64,000 bases of DNA. Source: Linanthus parryae (lineage: Eukaryota; Streptophyta; Magnoliopsida; Ericales; Polemoniaceae). A program made the translations under genes and the position numbers. The notes beneath the pieces were generated by a model. The model was not told the DNA's origin, searched no databases, and saw only the letters and a list, made by a program, of their open reading frames with translations. Position 1 is the first letter of the stretch; the number at the start of each line of letters is the position of its first letter. Where the stretch lies: assembly GCA_023055425.1 (NCBI GenBank), contig JALGPY010000003.1, positions 25,107,001 through 25,171,000 on the forward strand, written 5' to 3'. This document shows positions 10,101 to 20,986 of this stretch, one piece after another.

Positions 10101-12548
10101 CGGAAGCTGAACGATGCCACACTGAAAGACCACTTCCCGCTGCCATTCATGGACCAGATGTTGGACAGACTAGCGCACCATGCTTATTACTGCTTTCTGG
10201 ACGGGTACTCGGGCTACAATCAGATCTATATAAATCCAGAAGACCAAGAAAAGACGACGTTCACTTGCCCGTATGGAACGTTCGCCTTTAGACGAATGCC
10301 ATTTGGACTGTGCAATGCTCCAGCAACATTCCAGAGGTGTATGATGGCTATTTTCTCTGATATGATAGAGAAAAATCTGGAAGTTTTCATGGACGATTTT
10401 TCGTTATTCGGAGACAGCTTCGAAGATTGCCTATACCATCTGGCCAGAGTTCTGATTCGCTGCAGGAAAACAAACCTGGTACTCAACTGGGAAAAATGCC
10501 ACTTCATGGTTACTGAAGGAATAGTGCTGGGACACAGGATTTCCAGTAAAGGGCTGGAAGTAGACAGGGCAAAAATAGAGGTGATCAAGCAGCTGCCGTA
10601 TCCAACCACACCAAGGGAAATCAAGAGCTTTTTGGGCCACGCAGGATTTTACAGAAGATTTATTAAAGATTTCTCAAAAATTACAAAGCCACTATGTAAT
10701 TTGTTGGGAAAAGATGTGCCCTTCGTATTTGACGAAGCCTGCAAAGAAGCTTTTGACGTGCTTAAAGAAAGGCTGACGACTGCACCCATTATCACAACAC
10801 CAGACTGGACGCTCCCGTTCGAGCTAATGTGCGATGCCAGTGATTACGCTGTGGGCGCGGTACTGGGACAGCGGAAGGATAAGGTGTGCAGTGTCATCTA
10901 CTATGCCAGCAGGGTCCTGAATGAGGCGCAGATTAATTACGGGACTACAGAGAAGGAGCTGCTGGCAGTCGTTTTTGCCCTGGATAAATTCAGATCGTAC
11001 CTGGTAGGCTCTAAAGTCATTATTTTTACAGATCACAGTGCACTGAAATACTTGCTGGAAAAGAAGGATGCAAAGCCAAGGCTGCTGCGTTGGATTCTGC
11101 TGATGCAGGAATTTGACGTCGAAATCAGGGATAAAAAGGGAGTTGAAAATGTAGTAGTTGATCATCTATCTCGTCTGGAAAAACCTACAGAAGAAGTAGT
11201 GCCCATTCAAGAAAATTTTCCAGATGAACATATTATGAAGATCAAGACCAACAGACGGCCCTGGTACTATGCCATAGCCAATTATTTGGTCAATGGTGCA
11301 CTCCCTGAAGATATCACCCCTTGGCAGAAAAAGAAATTTATTTCAGATTGCAGGCAATATTTCTGGGACGATCCTTATCTGTTCAAGCAAGGGGCAGATA
11401 ATATTCTCCGACGGTGCATTCCATGTCACGAAATTTTGGAGGTAATTCAGCACTGCCACTCAGCACAGTGTGGAGGACACTTCAGCGGACCGAGAACAGC
11501 TCACAAGGTGCTGCAGTCAGGATTTTTCTGGCCAACAGTTTTTAAGGACTGCCATGATTATGCGCAGAGTTGTGATCGTTGCCAACGGACAGGAAACATC
11601 TCCCAGCGGAATGAAATGCCCATGACACTTTGGCAGGAAGTCGAGCCTTTCGACGTGTGGGGTATTGATTTTATGGGTCCTTTTCCTTCGTCGCTGGGAA
11701 ATCTCTACATCTTATTGGCAGTGGATTACGTGTCAAAGTGGGTCGAAGCAATAGCCTGCCAGAAGAACGATGCGTCAGTCGTAGAAAGGTTCCTCAAACG
11801 CAACATCTTTACCAGATTTGGGACACCGAGAGCCATGGTCAGTGATGAAGGTTCTCATTTTATCAATAAAGTCTTTGCCAAGATTCTAAAGCAGTATGGG
11901 GTGTCTATCCATAAGGTATCACTGCCTTATCACCCTCAGGCAAACGGGCAAGCAGAGGTGTCCAACAGGGAGATAAAGAGCATACTGGAAAAAACTGTGA
12001 ATCCTGGATGCAAGGACTGGTCGTTAAAGCTGGATGATGCGCTTTGGGCATACAGAACTGCTTACAAAACCCCACTGGGAATGTCCCCGTACCAGCTGGT
12101 GTTTGGGAAAGCATGTCATTTACCAGTAGAATTGGAGCACAAAGCTTACTGGGCAATCAAACAGCTGAATATGGATCACAGTTTATCAGGAAACAAACGG
12201 AAGATGGCACTCCTTGAACTGGAGGAATTTCGTAAAACTGCATACGAGAGTGCCAAAATTTATAAGGAGAAAACAAAGAAGTGGCATGACAACCGCATTC
12301 TACCAAAGAAGATAGAAATCGGGCAGAAGGTTCTCCTCTACAATTCAAGGATGAAATTCTATCCAGGGAAGCTACGCTCAAGATGGTCTGGACCATTTAT
12401 TGTGAAGGACATTACATCATGGGGAGTGGTGGAGCTGGAGAACCCGAGGGACAATACAGTTTTCAAGGTGAATGGGAACAGAGTCAAGCCATACAGGGAT
12501 CCTCAGGAAATCATGGAGGTAGAGGCATTCTACCTCGACATTCCCTGA
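7140..12548 (+). CDS. gag-pol: Athila Gag-Pro-Pol polyprotein, intact, 1802 aa
   Basis: A single uninterrupted frame. Gag occupies about the first 500 residues, with the INAITTRSG motif after a Gln/Pro-rich stretch (about residues 380-400). The aspartic protease centre is DLGAS at residue 651. RT contains [11 protein letters not shown] and the catalytic FMDDF, with its aspartates at 1085-1086. RNase H begins near 1230, with the first acidic residue D1232 in [10 protein letters not shown]. Integrase has an HHCC zinc-binding region near 1438-1482 and the catalytic triad D1510, D1569 and E1606 with family-typical spacing. It is followed by [22 protein letters not shown] sequence. The protein would package, reverse-transcribe and integrate the element. 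The first ATG, 120 bases after the PBS, starts [11 protein letters not shown]. No stop or frameshift is seen. Confidence 0.96.
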   Translation: MPRLPRKLVSPLEDPEKLFREQSRRHRAAMSEHGEDTTTETGTPTEQPQRTPAQMALYIEELIAAGFAARNNQRTYNRSGRALVENFEVPTGGHQPAIVVPPITAEHFDLKSSTIQTAQTHCPFNGKAVEDPNDFLGKFEDYCNKIKYRGVEADTLKLILFPYCLFGTAKDWLEARPPRSITTWEGCVADFLAKFYPASRVIKLQSEILSFKQQMGETVVDAWDRLMRLVKKCPNHGFGDAKILQVFYHALDRENADRIDREAGGNFLYHVDKDGAYELMKQLAKQDTRLFDDRRLTAVAEPVVDDRIDNLTKVVQDLVKKVYTEKKPVASVDEPDFDAAILELQTEDANYVQQQWDPSRYRPGTRDHPGFRYGNPNAAVYAPGFQHRPQAQQAAPAQPAQAAPQLNLSQQHFESYMEKFNKKLETRFAQMDSLTADVSQMKIAIRNLEVQNGQLAQNQAERAPGNLPSNTVNNPRAQINAITTRSGIALQDPPYPSHARAEKSKIIEQEVIDREDSSTADPQKRGSVEQEAAQMNEGNPETVPTSKEVPYPLKTRKRDDSKDYARFLEVFKQLQINIPFAEALAKMPTYAKFLKDILYGRRRMSDFETVNLTAEASSCVKNGLPLKKKDPGSFVIPVTLGSAYTGKALCDLGASINLMPLTIFKSLGVGEPRPTRIMLQMADRSVKPAYGVIEDILVKVGELIFPADFVILDMEAGEVPLILGRPFLATGEAIINCKSGELSMQINEEKVKFNVFKSLQLPDHYGHENCFAVEVIDDLESDEIEDLWEEFEDIFPEETEEQQDEQIMGTESWVRLYRDEGGEQKMTLVPSLQEPPALELKQLPEHLRYAFIGENNTLPVIVSSLLSQEQEQKLLEVLREHKEAIGWTIADLKGISPDYCMHKIRIEDGKKPVIQPQRRLNPIMKDVVRKEVMKWLEAGIIYPISDSTWVSPVQCVPKKGGITVVQNADQEQIAQRTVTGWRICMDYRKLNDATLKDHFPLPFMDQMLDRLAHHAYYCFLDGYSGYNQIYINPEDQEKTTFTCPYGTFAFRRMPFGLCNAPATFQRCMMAIFSDMIEKNLEVFMDDFSLFGDSFEDCLYHLARVLIRCRKTNLVLNWEKCHFMVTEGIVLGHRISSKGLEVDRAKIEVIKQLPYPTTPREIKSFLGHAGFYRRFIKDFSKITKPLCNLLGKDVPFVFDEACKEAFDVLKERLTTAPIITTPDWTLPFELMCDASDYAVGAVLGQRKDKVCSVIYYASRVLNEAQINYGTTEKELLAVVFALDKFRSYLVGSKVIIFTDHSALKYLLEKKDAKPRLLRWILLMQEFDVEIRDKKGVENVVVDHLSRLEKPTEEVVPIQENFPDEHIMKIKTNRRPWYYAIANYLVNGALPEDITPWQKKKFISDCRQYFWDDPYLFKQGADNILRRCIPCHEILEVIQHCHSAQCGGHFSGPRTAHKVLQSGFFWPTVFKDCHDYAQSCDRCQRTGNISQRNEMPMTLWQEVEPFDVWGIDFMGPFPSSLGNLYILLAVDYVSKWVEAIACQKNDASVVERFLKRNIFTRFGTPRAMVSDEGSHFINKVFAKILKQYGVSIHKVSLPYHPQANGQAEVSNREIKSILEKTVNPGCKDWSLKLDDALWAYRTAYKTPLGMSPYQLVFGKACHLPVELEHKAYWAIKQLNMDHSLSGNKRKMALLELEEFRKTAYESAKIYKEKTKKWHDNRILPKKIEIGQKVLLYNSRMKFYPGKLRSRWSGPFIVKDITSWGVVELENPRDNTVFKVNGNRVKPYRDPQEIMEVEAFYLDIP

Positions 12549-12721
12549 TTACAGCAGAGGTAACAAAGTCGGGCTGTCGACTGTAAATCACAAGCGCTGG
12601 TTGGGAGGCAACCCAACGTAGGTTAGTTGTTTTTAGATAATTTTTACAATGTTCATAATTTGAGAGAAAAGTGAGAAAGAGGGATTTAATGTTGAACTCA
12701 GTGTTTCAGGAATCAGAGGCG
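12549..12721. other. Spacer after Athila polyprotein
   Basis: Non-coding stretch between the polyprotein stop and the first palindrome copy. It contains the tail sequence gttgggaggcaaccca, a short hairpin (about 12600-12615) common after Athila pol. No gene is seen. Confidence 0.5.
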
Positions 12722-13290
12722 TGCGTTTAAACGCAGAAGACTTGCGTTCAAACGCAGTGCGTTCAAACGCAGAGATTTTGCGTTCAAACGCAGCCCCACC
12801 AACAGACAGGAAAAGCACTGGAAACTGCTAACACTTTTGCGTTCAAACGCAGAAGACCTGCGTTCAAACGCAGATCAGACTATGAAAATTTTCCAGCCAC
12901 CAAGTGGTGCGTTTAAACGCAGCTCATGTGCGTTCAAACGCAAGAAGTTAAAGAAGAGGTGGAAAAATCTTAAGGCGTGCGTTCAAACGCAGATTCTGCG
13001 TTCAAACGCAGACCCAATCAGCAGAGCTTTTCTAGAGAGACAAAGGCATGCGTTCAAACGCAACTCATATGCGTTCAAACGCAGCTCATCCGAGATGCAG
13101 AAGATAAGCGCTGCGTTCAAACGCAACTCATGTGCGTCCAAACGCAACTCATCAGACCCAGAAAAATTCAAGAACGTTCAAACACTGCGTTCAAACGCAC
13201 ACCCTGCGTTCAAACGCAGATCATCAGATCTTCAAATTTTCCAGAAAAATTAAGCAGTGCGTTCAAACGCAGGACCTGCGTTCAAACGCA
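12722..13290. repeat. Internal array of TGCGTTCAAACGCA near-palindromes
   Basis: About 18 copies of the motif found in the LTR lie in 569 bp. Most are exact, with TTTAAA and TCCAAA variants, again with unrelated spacers. The array lies between the polyprotein and the env-position ORF. It ends 84 bp before the TATATATA at 13375, the same gap as in the LTR. The apparent long reading frames here (12837-13297) come from the repeated motif and are not genes. Confidence 0.92.
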
Positions 13291-13374
13291 CATTTGAGCG
13301 GGATCAAAAAATTTCGGAAAATTTTGAAAAATTTTGAAATTTTGGGGCCATTCTGCAATTTCTGAAAGTTTGCC

Positions 13375-13382
13375 TATATATA
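13375..13382 (+). promoter_or_regulatory. Candidate internal TATA box ahead of the env-position ORF
   Basis: TATATATA at 13375 lies exactly 84 bp after the last palindrome and about 300 bp before the ATG at 13688. A pyrimidine-rich leader (ctctctctc at about 13432) follows. The arrangement copies the LTR promoter. A separate internal promoter for the second ORF is my inference. Confidence 0.55.
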
Positions 13383-13687
13383 CTGTACGGATGACAGTGA
13401 CTCATTTTCACACAAGTCTTCCAGTTTTCAACTCTCTCTCTAGAAAATTCTCTCTGCCCTAGCAGCCGCCAGAGCAGTCCGCCGCCAGCAGCCTCCGACG
13501 ACCACCGCAGGACCACCAGAAGGTCAGGAACAGTGTGGGGGTGATCCAACTCAGCCGATCCAAACACCAACAGACTCATCTCAGAGAGATATTTCCAGAT
13601 CTGTACCCGTAAGATTCACTCCGGGTACCCAGGTTCTATCTTTTCATTCTCTTTGAATATTTTCAATTTTTACTGTTTGAATCTGAA

Positions 13688-15364
13688 ATGGAGGTGGATC
13701 AACCTTTCATGAGGCCGGATAGGGCTATTGCACCATTGAATATCATAGACTGCCGTTTGCTTAGGCCTAATTATTTCTGCGACCATAGGTTTGTTAACAT
13801 GGAGGCTCACCGTTTCTTTTTGCAAGACAAAAAGATTCGGTATGACATACCCGCTGAGAGGACCTTTCCACGTGATAGGGTAGCCATGGGGGATGAACTG
13901 TTTGAATTTACTGGGCAGGATCAGTTTGGGGATTTGTTTACTGGGTTTCCCAATCTGCGGGTCAGTTCTGTGCTGGCTAAGGAGATTTACAGCAATCTCC
14001 AGCAGTGCATGAACAGTGAAGTCCAGTCAATTGACTGGATTTACTGCAGAAAGAGATGGATTCGAATCACCCCAGAGAGTATCCGAGAGAGTCTGGGTCT
14101 AGAGTTGGTGTTGGATGACTGTCAGTTCCAGGAACTGAGACGTCATCCATCAGAGCAGTTGAGTGAGCAGATCCTGACCACCCTGTGTGGTGGTGTACCC
14201 GGCGCTGTCTGGTACCACCCTGAGAGGAGTCCTTCCTACCGGAAACTGCCATCGACCTACCTGATTCGAGAGGCGAAATGGTGGACAGAGTGGGTGAACA
14301 ACAGAATTGTGGGTATAAAACACTTTACCCACATTGATTATAATATTGCCCTGCTTGTGTACTGTTTGATGGCCCGTGAGCCTGTGAGCCTCCCGGAGAT
14401 TATATGTGAGTTTTTCCGGGAACGGAGGGAGACCCATAGCAAGAAGGGTTTGGGTCTTCTGGGGATGTTGACAAAAATGGCGCAGGATTATCTTGTGGTC
14501 ATTCCTGGCGAGCTGAGAGACATTCGCCCTGTTCAAGTACGCAAGTACAAGAACATGAGATGTGCGCTGGAGGAGGCCATTCACGGCCCTCCTGAATATG
14601 TCCAAGTGGACGAAGATGATGATGTTGTTCCACCTCAGGGTGGGGGTGGTGGCATGCCACCACCGCCTCCTCCCGGTGATGGGGGTTTACCAGCCTTACC
14701 AGGACCCTTCCCACTGCCGCGTTCTGCCAGTTCCGGCGAACACAGGCAGGCCGACCCTGACTTGGGGCAGTCTAGCAGAGGGGCCAGGCGCAGCTCTTTT
14801 GGGCGCCTGGAGAGGACTGAGCATGAGGAGTGGGTCAGAAAGAAAATTAAGGCCCAAGAAAAAGTACAGAATTACCTGGTAAGGACTGTCAAGAAAATGG
14901 CCAGGGGTCTTGGCAAATTGTTCAAGACCCAGAAGCATATCTACCACGCTCACACAGCCGCCATGAGAGCTCATGAGTCGGCACTTGCTGAAATACAGAG
15001 TAACATGCGTGGTAAGCGGTTTAATTTTCCAGACCGCTATTCTAGTGATAATTGTCCAAGCTGGACAATGGAGGATAGCAGGCCATATGATAGCTTCTCT
15101 GGCCATGACCCCACACCGAGCCCGGAACATGCAGACAGTGTAGGTGACCCCGGCAGACCCGGTACCCAGTACCCACCTAGGAGAGATCATGCAGACCCAG
15201 GGGCCAGCAGTGCCCATCCCGGTGCCAGCCACGCTGGTACCGCTGCCGCAGCACGCCATGCTGCGAGGAAACGCGCCAGAGGGCGAACCCCTTCACCATC
15301 TCCCGAGCCGACTGACCAGTCTACCTCGGAGAACACAGATTCGAGTTACCGACCAGATCAGTAG
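13688..15364 (+). CDS. Athila second ORF in env position, 558 aa
   Basis: Uninterrupted frame beginning MEVDQPFMRPDRAIAPLN. The N-terminal 300 residues (for example RFVNMEAHRFF, DQFGDLFTGFPNLRVSSVLAKEIY and RITPESIRESLGL) resemble the ORF that follows pol in Athila elements. A Gly/Pro-rich hinge (GGGGGMPPPPPPGDGGLP) lies near residues 318-340. A charged, probably helical middle (KKIKAQEKVQNYLV) follows. The tail ends in basic and Ser/Pro-rich sequence (RKRARGRTPSPSPEP), which could be a nuclear signal. I see no signal peptide or clear membrane segment, so calling it an envelope protein is not supported by this sequence. Its function is unknown. It may be expressed from the internal TATA box at 13375. 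Confidence 0.85.
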   Translation: MEVDQPFMRPDRAIAPLNIIDCRLLRPNYFCDHRFVNMEAHRFFLQDKKIRYDIPAERTFPRDRVAMGDELFEFTGQDQFGDLFTGFPNLRVSSVLAKEIYSNLQQCMNSEVQSIDWIYCRKRWIRITPESIRESLGLELVLDDCQFQELRRHPSEQLSEQILTTLCGGVPGAVWYHPERSPSYRKLPSTYLIREAKWWTEWVNNRIVGIKHFTHIDYNIALLVYCLMAREPVSLPEIICEFFRERRETHSKKGLGLLGMLTKMAQDYLVVIPGELRDIRPVQVRKYKNMRCALEEAIHGPPEYVQVDEDDDVVPPQGGGGGMPPPPPPGDGGLPALPGPFPLPRSASSGEHRQADPDLGQSSRGARRSSFGRLERTEHEEWVRKKIKAQEKVQNYLVRTVKKMARGLGKLFKTQKHIYHAHTAAMRAHESALAEIQSNMRGKRFNFPDRYSSDNCPSWTMEDSRPYDSFSGHDPTPSPEHADSVGDPGRPGTQYPPRRDHADPGASSAHPGASHAGTAAAARHAARKRARGRTPSPSPEPTDQSTSENTDSSYRPDQ

Positions 15365-16611
15365 AGTCGCGAGGACGCGCCACCTCTAGTGTGGGGGTGG
15401 GGAATCGTGTCCTCCTGCATAGCCATGTCAGCATATTTTTGTAAATTTTATTTTTCATTTTATTTTCATTTTTTTTGAGTCAGCACGTTTTTTTTATTTT
15501 GAGTCTACCCACCAAACTTTCTGACCTTGCATGATATAAATAATAAAAAAATAAAAAAAAAAGAAGAAAATAAGTAAATAAAAAAAATAAATAGGAAAAT
15601 TAATAAATATTTTTTCTGAGAAAGGGCAACTTAGGACCTAGAAACTGAAGAGGATCCAATGAAAGAGCTTATTAGAGTAGGAAGCACCGTAGCAGGGATA
15701 CCTCAAATCTTAGTATTTTGTGCACAATTTTCACGACAGGCTATCCCGGGTATTCAGGAATGTGGAAAGTAGATACAGGCATACTTTTGACTTCTCTAGT
15801 GTGCTAGGCAGATTTGGTCGTTAGATAGTTGAATATTCTGTTTCCTGTGGAAACTGGTGGACTCTTGGAATCTGGGGTGGACCTTCGTGTTGAGTCGGTT
15901 TTATGTGGTACAAATCTGTAGCCTAAGCGAAGTTGTAGAATGTACACCACCATCCCTTAAGGTGGTTCCAAGAGAAAATCCTAAAAAGCCCGCACTCTTA
16001 GCGCTCTACTGCACAGTTGTAAAAAACAGAGGGGAATATATATAAAAAAAAAGAATAAAAAATAAAAAAATAATAATAATATTTTGTGCTTAGGGAGAAA
16101 CAACATAATGTGCTTCCATTCACATGGAAAATTTGGATTCAATCCAATTTAGAGCTTAGGAGGGAAATTAAAGTCAAGCCGTATTACACAGGAGTTGTGT
16201 CTCCCAGCAATGGGACAATTTGCAAATCAAACGCAATAACGGCTAAGAGGGTCTGAAAACCTCAAATGACTTGGCGAAGAAAAACTATCTGTTGACTATA
16301 GATGCCTGGACCCTCTGAGTCAAAGGACGTGCCTTATCTTGGTTGGTTTGGTGGATGTTTGGGGATACCTTAGTGAATTTGTGCATAGGATCAGTTTATA
16401 TCATTTCTTGCTGCGTGTGTGAAATTTCGAAATAAGCTTGTGAGGATTTGATGATTTCAGTTTATGATAGAGAGGTTGCCCAATTTCAGAAAATAAATAT
16501 ATATATATATATATATAAAAAAAAAAAAATTAATTAGCTGTGTCTTGAGTCAGTTTGTGTATTCTGTATCTGAGTCAGTTCTCTATTGAGTGTTTTGGTC
16601 TGTGTCTTGAA
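15365..16611. other. Athila 3' non-coding region, part 1
   Basis: No gene seen. It begins with a PPT-like agtgtgggggt at 15388, followed by A/T-rich runs (15540-15610, 16035-16085) and a TA dinucleotide run at about 16498-16516. Long 3' non-coding regions are usual in Athila. Confidence 0.7.
15388..15398 (+). other. PPT-like 11-mer AGTGTGGGGGT just after the second ORF
   Basis: Identical to the true PPT core at 17546-17556 and to a third copy at 13532-13542. It lies 24 bases after the stop of the second ORF. Confidence 0.6.
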
Positions 16612-17446
16612 CCTAGTTAGTAAATACTCCGAATTTTTCCGTTTAATACCCGTCCGTACGTATAAATGAAAAATACTTCCGTATTTCGTACTATTGCTGG
16701 ACCTAATGAAAAATACTCGAATTTTTGAGCAAAAAAGTTTAATACTCGTATTTCACGTTTTAAAGTATAATACTTCCGAATAAAACTTCTTGAAACAATA
16801 TTGCAGTGAATAAATTATCATTCAAAATAGTGTAACTTATAGTAATTAGTTATCATTAAATATTTTCTTACTATTTATCTATTTCAAATATTTATTTTTA
16901 TAAATATTTACAAGTATTATTATATAACTTTGAAAAAATTTAAGTTAAAATTACTATAATTATATATATATGTGTGTGTGTGTACATGCATCTTGATATG
17001 TGTTATATTATTAAGTTTTAAAATAATACATGTTTAAGATTATGGAATGCGTAGTAACTCTTTTTTACACAAATAGTTTAAATAGTATGATATTATTTTA
17101 CCCAAGTAATTAGTTGTGAGTAAATAGTGTAAATATCAGAAATGATAAACAATTGAGTACATGATTTACAAATTACTTTAGATATTTGATAAAAATATGA
17201 CAAAATAGCAATGTGTGACACAAAGAACTCATTATATATGCTAAAATACTAAGAAATACACCTGTATTTTTAACTCCGAATAAATGACTAGAATACGAAC
17301 TATACACGTACGTATAGAAAACTCGAATTAATCAAATCGCGTATTTTTAAGCCGAATTTTTACTAACGTACTTTTAACCTAAAATCGTATAATGCACGTA
17401 CGTATCGTATCACGTTTTATTTCCGTCCCGTATTTTACTAACTATG
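16612..17446. mobile_element. hAT-like non-autonomous DNA element, 835 bp
   Basis: An AT-rich block is flanked by the 8-bp direct repeat GTCTTGAA (16604-16611 and 17447-17454), the duplication size of hAT transposons. The ends are inverted: left CCTAGTTAGTAAATAC, right (read on minus) CATAGTTAGTAAAATAC. There is no transposase frame. Internal ACGTACGTA palindromes and CCGTATTTTA-type pieces recur in both orientations near the two ends. It was inserted in the Athila 3' region or is carried by that family. Presence in other Athila copies would tell which. Confidence 0.75.
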
Positions 17447-17545
17447 GTCTTGAATCTGTGAAAGAGGGGAAGTATGCAAATTGAAGTATGCAAAAATGGG
17501 TCTGCAGGGCAGTATGCAAGGGTCTGCTCGGGACGAGCAGAGATA

Positions 17546-17560
17546 AGTGTGGGGGTATTT
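17546..17560 (+). other. Polypurine tract of Athila-type element
   Basis: agtgtgggggtattt lies directly against the 3' LTR (TG at 17561). It should prime plus-strand DNA. Confidence 0.85.
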
Positions 17561-19302
17561 TGACAGCTTGAAAATGTATTAGTCTGGGACATCTTTTTAC
17601 CATTGGTTTTAACCCTGTGAGAGTTGAGTTTGGCCATTTTCAGCTTATTTTCCACCTGATACGAGAGAGAGATTTTTAGATCATGATTGCAAAATTTGAG
17701 TAATTTTATGCATACTTTTGTTTGTTGGATATGATCGCGGGTGCGTGTTATGTGCAGGTAACAGGTGCCGAAAAATGCATGAGATTGACTTGGATTGGAG
17801 GCAGCGTGTCAGGAGAGCTGAGCAGAAAAAGAGGAAAAAATGACTAAGTTGTGCGTTCAAACGCAGGAGCTGCGTTCAAACGCACAACAGAGGAGCAGCA
17901 GGAAAAATGGCAGAATTTGGCTAAGGCCTGCGTTCAAACGCAGAGGCAGGCTGCGTTCAAACGCAGGAGTCAGAGACCAAGTGCAGAAAAGCTAAGTCCT
18001 GCGTTTAAACGCAGGTGTTGTGCGTTCATACGCAGGGCTCAACACTCAAGAGAAGAAACGGCAAAGGGGTGCGTTCAAACGCAGGCAAGCTGCGTTCAAA
18101 CGCATGGGTTCAGGAGCCAGAAGAGGAAAACGACTAAGTCCTGCGTTCAAACGCAGAAGGGTGTGCGTTCATACGCACTGCGTTTGAACGCAGGAAGTGT
18201 GCGTTTGAACGCACAGACGTGTTCCAGAATCTTCCAGGACGGATCTTTTCGAGGGTAAAACAGGAATTTCGTGCATCAGTTTTGGAGACTGTGGCAATAT
18301 AAAAGGAGGTGTCCCAGCACTGTTTTGGGGTTACGAAGGCATACCACAGCTATCATCATCATCAGCAGCCAGTTTCACAGCAGCCAGGAGTTGGAGCAGA
18401 GCAGGATTGGAGCAGTTTTCCAGTATCTTCAGAAAAATAACTAGTTTGAACTTTTCTCTTTTTATGAAACATTGTCTTTAAATAATGCAAGCTAGCTAGA
18501 CCTTTTGCCTAGGTTCTCGGTGAACCTAGGGTTTATGAATTCAGCAGACTTGGATGTTTTGATTTTCAGATGCATGGCTAGCTAAGTCTTAATACAGGAT
18601 GGTTTGTTTATTATTCTGTCTTTGATTTTATTTACATACATGAATGGCTTGATCACCCAGGAGTGTTACAGACAGGATCTGGTGTGCGAGAGTGACCAGT
18701 GAACGTTAGGAAGAAAAGACAGGATTTAGTACTCTGCCTTGATGGACCGAGAGGTGAAGAGAATCAGGGGACTAGCCCAGAAGCATTAGACCAACTGTTA
18801 GACGTTGAGGGGGAGACCGAGAGGAGAACCTGTAACCCTAGCAGACTTAGAACGAACCTGCAGATTTAGGTGGACCGAGAGGACCCGAAAATCTGCAGTC
18901 GAGTGATAAGTGCATGAGACCGAGAGGAGATTGTACTATTGGTATGCTGGCATAAACAAAACCACTGTGTGTTTCTGACATCAAATATACCATGGAAGCT
19001 GGAGAGTAACCCTAGGGGATCCTGGAATCTAGATTTTTAGAATTATCGACTTTTACAACTACAACAATTTCGGCAAAATATTCAGCAGAAAAATAAAATA
19101 AGCCTGTTACTGTTTTTATTTATTTTAATTTAGTATAATCAAATCCCAAACCTTCCTCCTTTTTACAAACTTCGTGTCTTATTCTAATTCTGATTAGCAA
19201 CAACTTAAACTGTTCTCGTGGGTTCGACAACCAGAGTCACAATTACATACTCTATACTACTTGATCGTACACTTGCGAAAAAGCAGATAGTTTACGCTGT
19301 CA
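17561..19302 (+). repeat. 3' LTR of Athila-type element
   Basis: Nearly identical to 5256-6996, with intact TG...CA ends. It repeats the palindrome array (17852-18213), the TATA box (18298) and the four GACCGAGAGG copies. The outer gag resumes after the ACAGC duplication at 19303-19307. Confidence 0.95.
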
Positions 19303-19307
19303 ACAGC

Positions 19308-19738
19308 CAGAACACGGGGATAATTACTCGGGAAAGAGGCAGAAGACATTTTCTTACCCGAGCCAATCTTTCAGACCTCCCCGTCCACAAGGTCGTGGTT
19401 TCCAGGAGAGGGGGAACGTTATATGTTGGGGGTGTGGTCAGTCGGGTCACTATCGCTCTGATTGTCCTCAGGCGAATGCTACAAGTTATGGTGGGGGGTC
19501 TCAACAAAGTAGTGTGAACCAACAGTTGCAGTTTCGTCCTGCACAATCTGAGCAGTCTGTTAGGCCACCATCACAGACTTCTGGAGGATCCCAACAAATG
19601 GGTTATGGTCGAGGAAAAGGGAAAGTTGGTGGACAAAGCCAGGGGTCTCAGGGGAGAGCTTTTGCACTTTACCCAGTTGAGGAACCCTCATATGATCACT
19701 CAGTGATACGAGGTACATTTTTATTGCACAATACATGA
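19308..19738 (+). pseudogene. gag: Outer element gag, C-terminal part with zinc knuckle
   Basis: Continues the frame broken at 5255. It is Gln- and Gly-rich and holds a CCHC knuckle, CWGCGQSGHYRSDC. It runs through PVEEPSYDHSVIRGTF to a TGA at 19736-19738. In the living family this would read on into protease. The zinc knuckle would bind genomic RNA. Confidence 0.9.
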
Positions 19739-20981
19739 GTAGATGTCTTGTTTGATTATGGCGCTTCATATTCCTTTATATCTGCTTCATGTGTTTCATT
19801 ACTTGGCTTATCTGCGGACCCTCTATATGCTGCTTTTGGGAGTGAACTCACCATTGGGTGGGAGAACTCGTGTTGATAAAGTATGTAGAGATTGTGAGCT
19901 AGTTATTTCTGATGCTCGAGTCACTTTTGACTTGAGAGTCCTTGACATGGCCGAGTTTGACATCATTCTGGGCATGGACTGGTTGTCTGCTCACTTTGTC
20001 GTATTAGATTGTCATGAGAAGCGGGTGACGGCAGTTGCCCCAGATGGTACTCGTTTTCAGTTCACTGGGAACTTTAGAGACATATTGCCTCCGTCAATGA
20101 GACACTCTCAGTGGCGTGATCATCGGGATGAGTGGTTATCCAGCCTATCAAGTTCAGGTGAGTCTGGACAAGTCATTGCCTTGCCACGTGTCGTTAGCGA
20201 GTTTGCTGACGTATTTCCCGAGGAGTTACCCGGCTTACCTCCTCACAGGGAAGTAGAGTTCTTTATTGATTTGCAACCTGGTACTCAACCTATCTCTATT
20301 ACACCTTATCGTATGCCTCCGCCTGAGTTGAAAGAGCTTAAGGTCCAAATCCAAGACTTATCTGATCGGGGATATATTAGACTTAGTTGCTCACCGTGGG
20401 GAGCTCCAGTGTTATTTGCTAAAAAGAAGGACTGGACTTTGAGGTTATGTATTGATTATAGGCAGCTTAATCGTGTTACTATCAAGAATAAGTATCCTTT
20501 ACCCATAATCGATGATTTATTTGACCAGTTGAAGGGTTCTAAGTGTTTTCGAAGATTGATCTTCGTTCGGGGTATCATCAGTTGAGGGTTAGAGAGGAAG
20601 ATATACCAAAGACTTCCTTCAGGACTAGATATGGTCATTATGAGTTCCTTGTGATGCCTTTTGGGCTTTCTAATGCACCGGCGATATTTATGGACTTGAT
20701 GAACCACATTTTTAGACTGTATCTTGATCAGTTTGTCACTGCATTCATAGATGACATCTTGATTTACTCTCAGTCGGAAAAGGATCATGAGAAACACTTG
20801 AGGTTAGTATTACCATTGCTTAGAGACAACTAGCTTTATGGTAAAGCAAGCAAATGTGAATTCTGGCTAACTGTAGTGAATTTTCTTGGGCATGTAGTGT
20901 CCGAATCTGGAGTTGCTGTTGATCCTAGTAAGGTTGAGGCAGTAATGAATTGGGAGAGGCCAAAGACTGTATTTGAGATTC
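19739..20981 (+). pseudogene. pol: Outer element protease and RT, decayed
   Basis: Protease starts right after the gag stop. Its active site reads FDYGASYSF instead of the usual D-S/T-G-A. A frameshift follows near 19850. The next frame (19743-20585) holds [10 protein letters not shown], the pre-RT segment [15 protein letters not shown] and early RT ([21 protein letters not shown]). Another frameshift lies near 20560, then [15 protein letters not shown] and the catalytic FIDDILIYS. Further stops occur at about 20831. The RT is cut at 20981 by the mini-element. The sequence is of Tekay/Del chromovirus type. Confidence 0.92.
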
Positions 20982-20986
20982 GGAGT
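20982..20986. repeat. Target-site duplication GGAGT of mini-element, left copy
   Basis: GGAGT recurs at 22468-22472, immediately after the mini-element. It shows that the element arrived as a unit. Confidence 0.9.

Larger units (their letters stand above)
5256..19302 (+). mobile_element. Athila-type Ty3/gypsy retrotransposon, structurally complete and young
   Basis: LTRs of 1741 and 1742 bp differ at about four positions. They are flanked by the ACAGC duplication, a tRNA-Asp PBS and a GTGGGGG-type PPT. The internal part has one uninterrupted polyprotein (7140-12548), a separate downstream ORF in the env position (13688-15364) and a long non-coding 3' region. The ITTRSG motif in gag, the [16 protein letters not shown] segment in RT and the two-ORF plan identify the Athila lineage. 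All enzymatic motifs are present, so it may be autonomous or recently so. It lies in the outer element's gag. A hAT-like element (16612-17446) sits in its 3' region. Confidence 0.95.

Noticed and set aside
13688..15364. Calling the Athila second ORF a retroviral-type envelope
   Set aside because: No signal peptide, clear membrane span or cleavage motif is visible. Only the position is env-like.
15540..15610. A/T-rich runs in the Athila 3' region as a possible origin or matrix-attachment site
   Set aside because: Simple low-complexity sequence. Nothing specific supports such a role.
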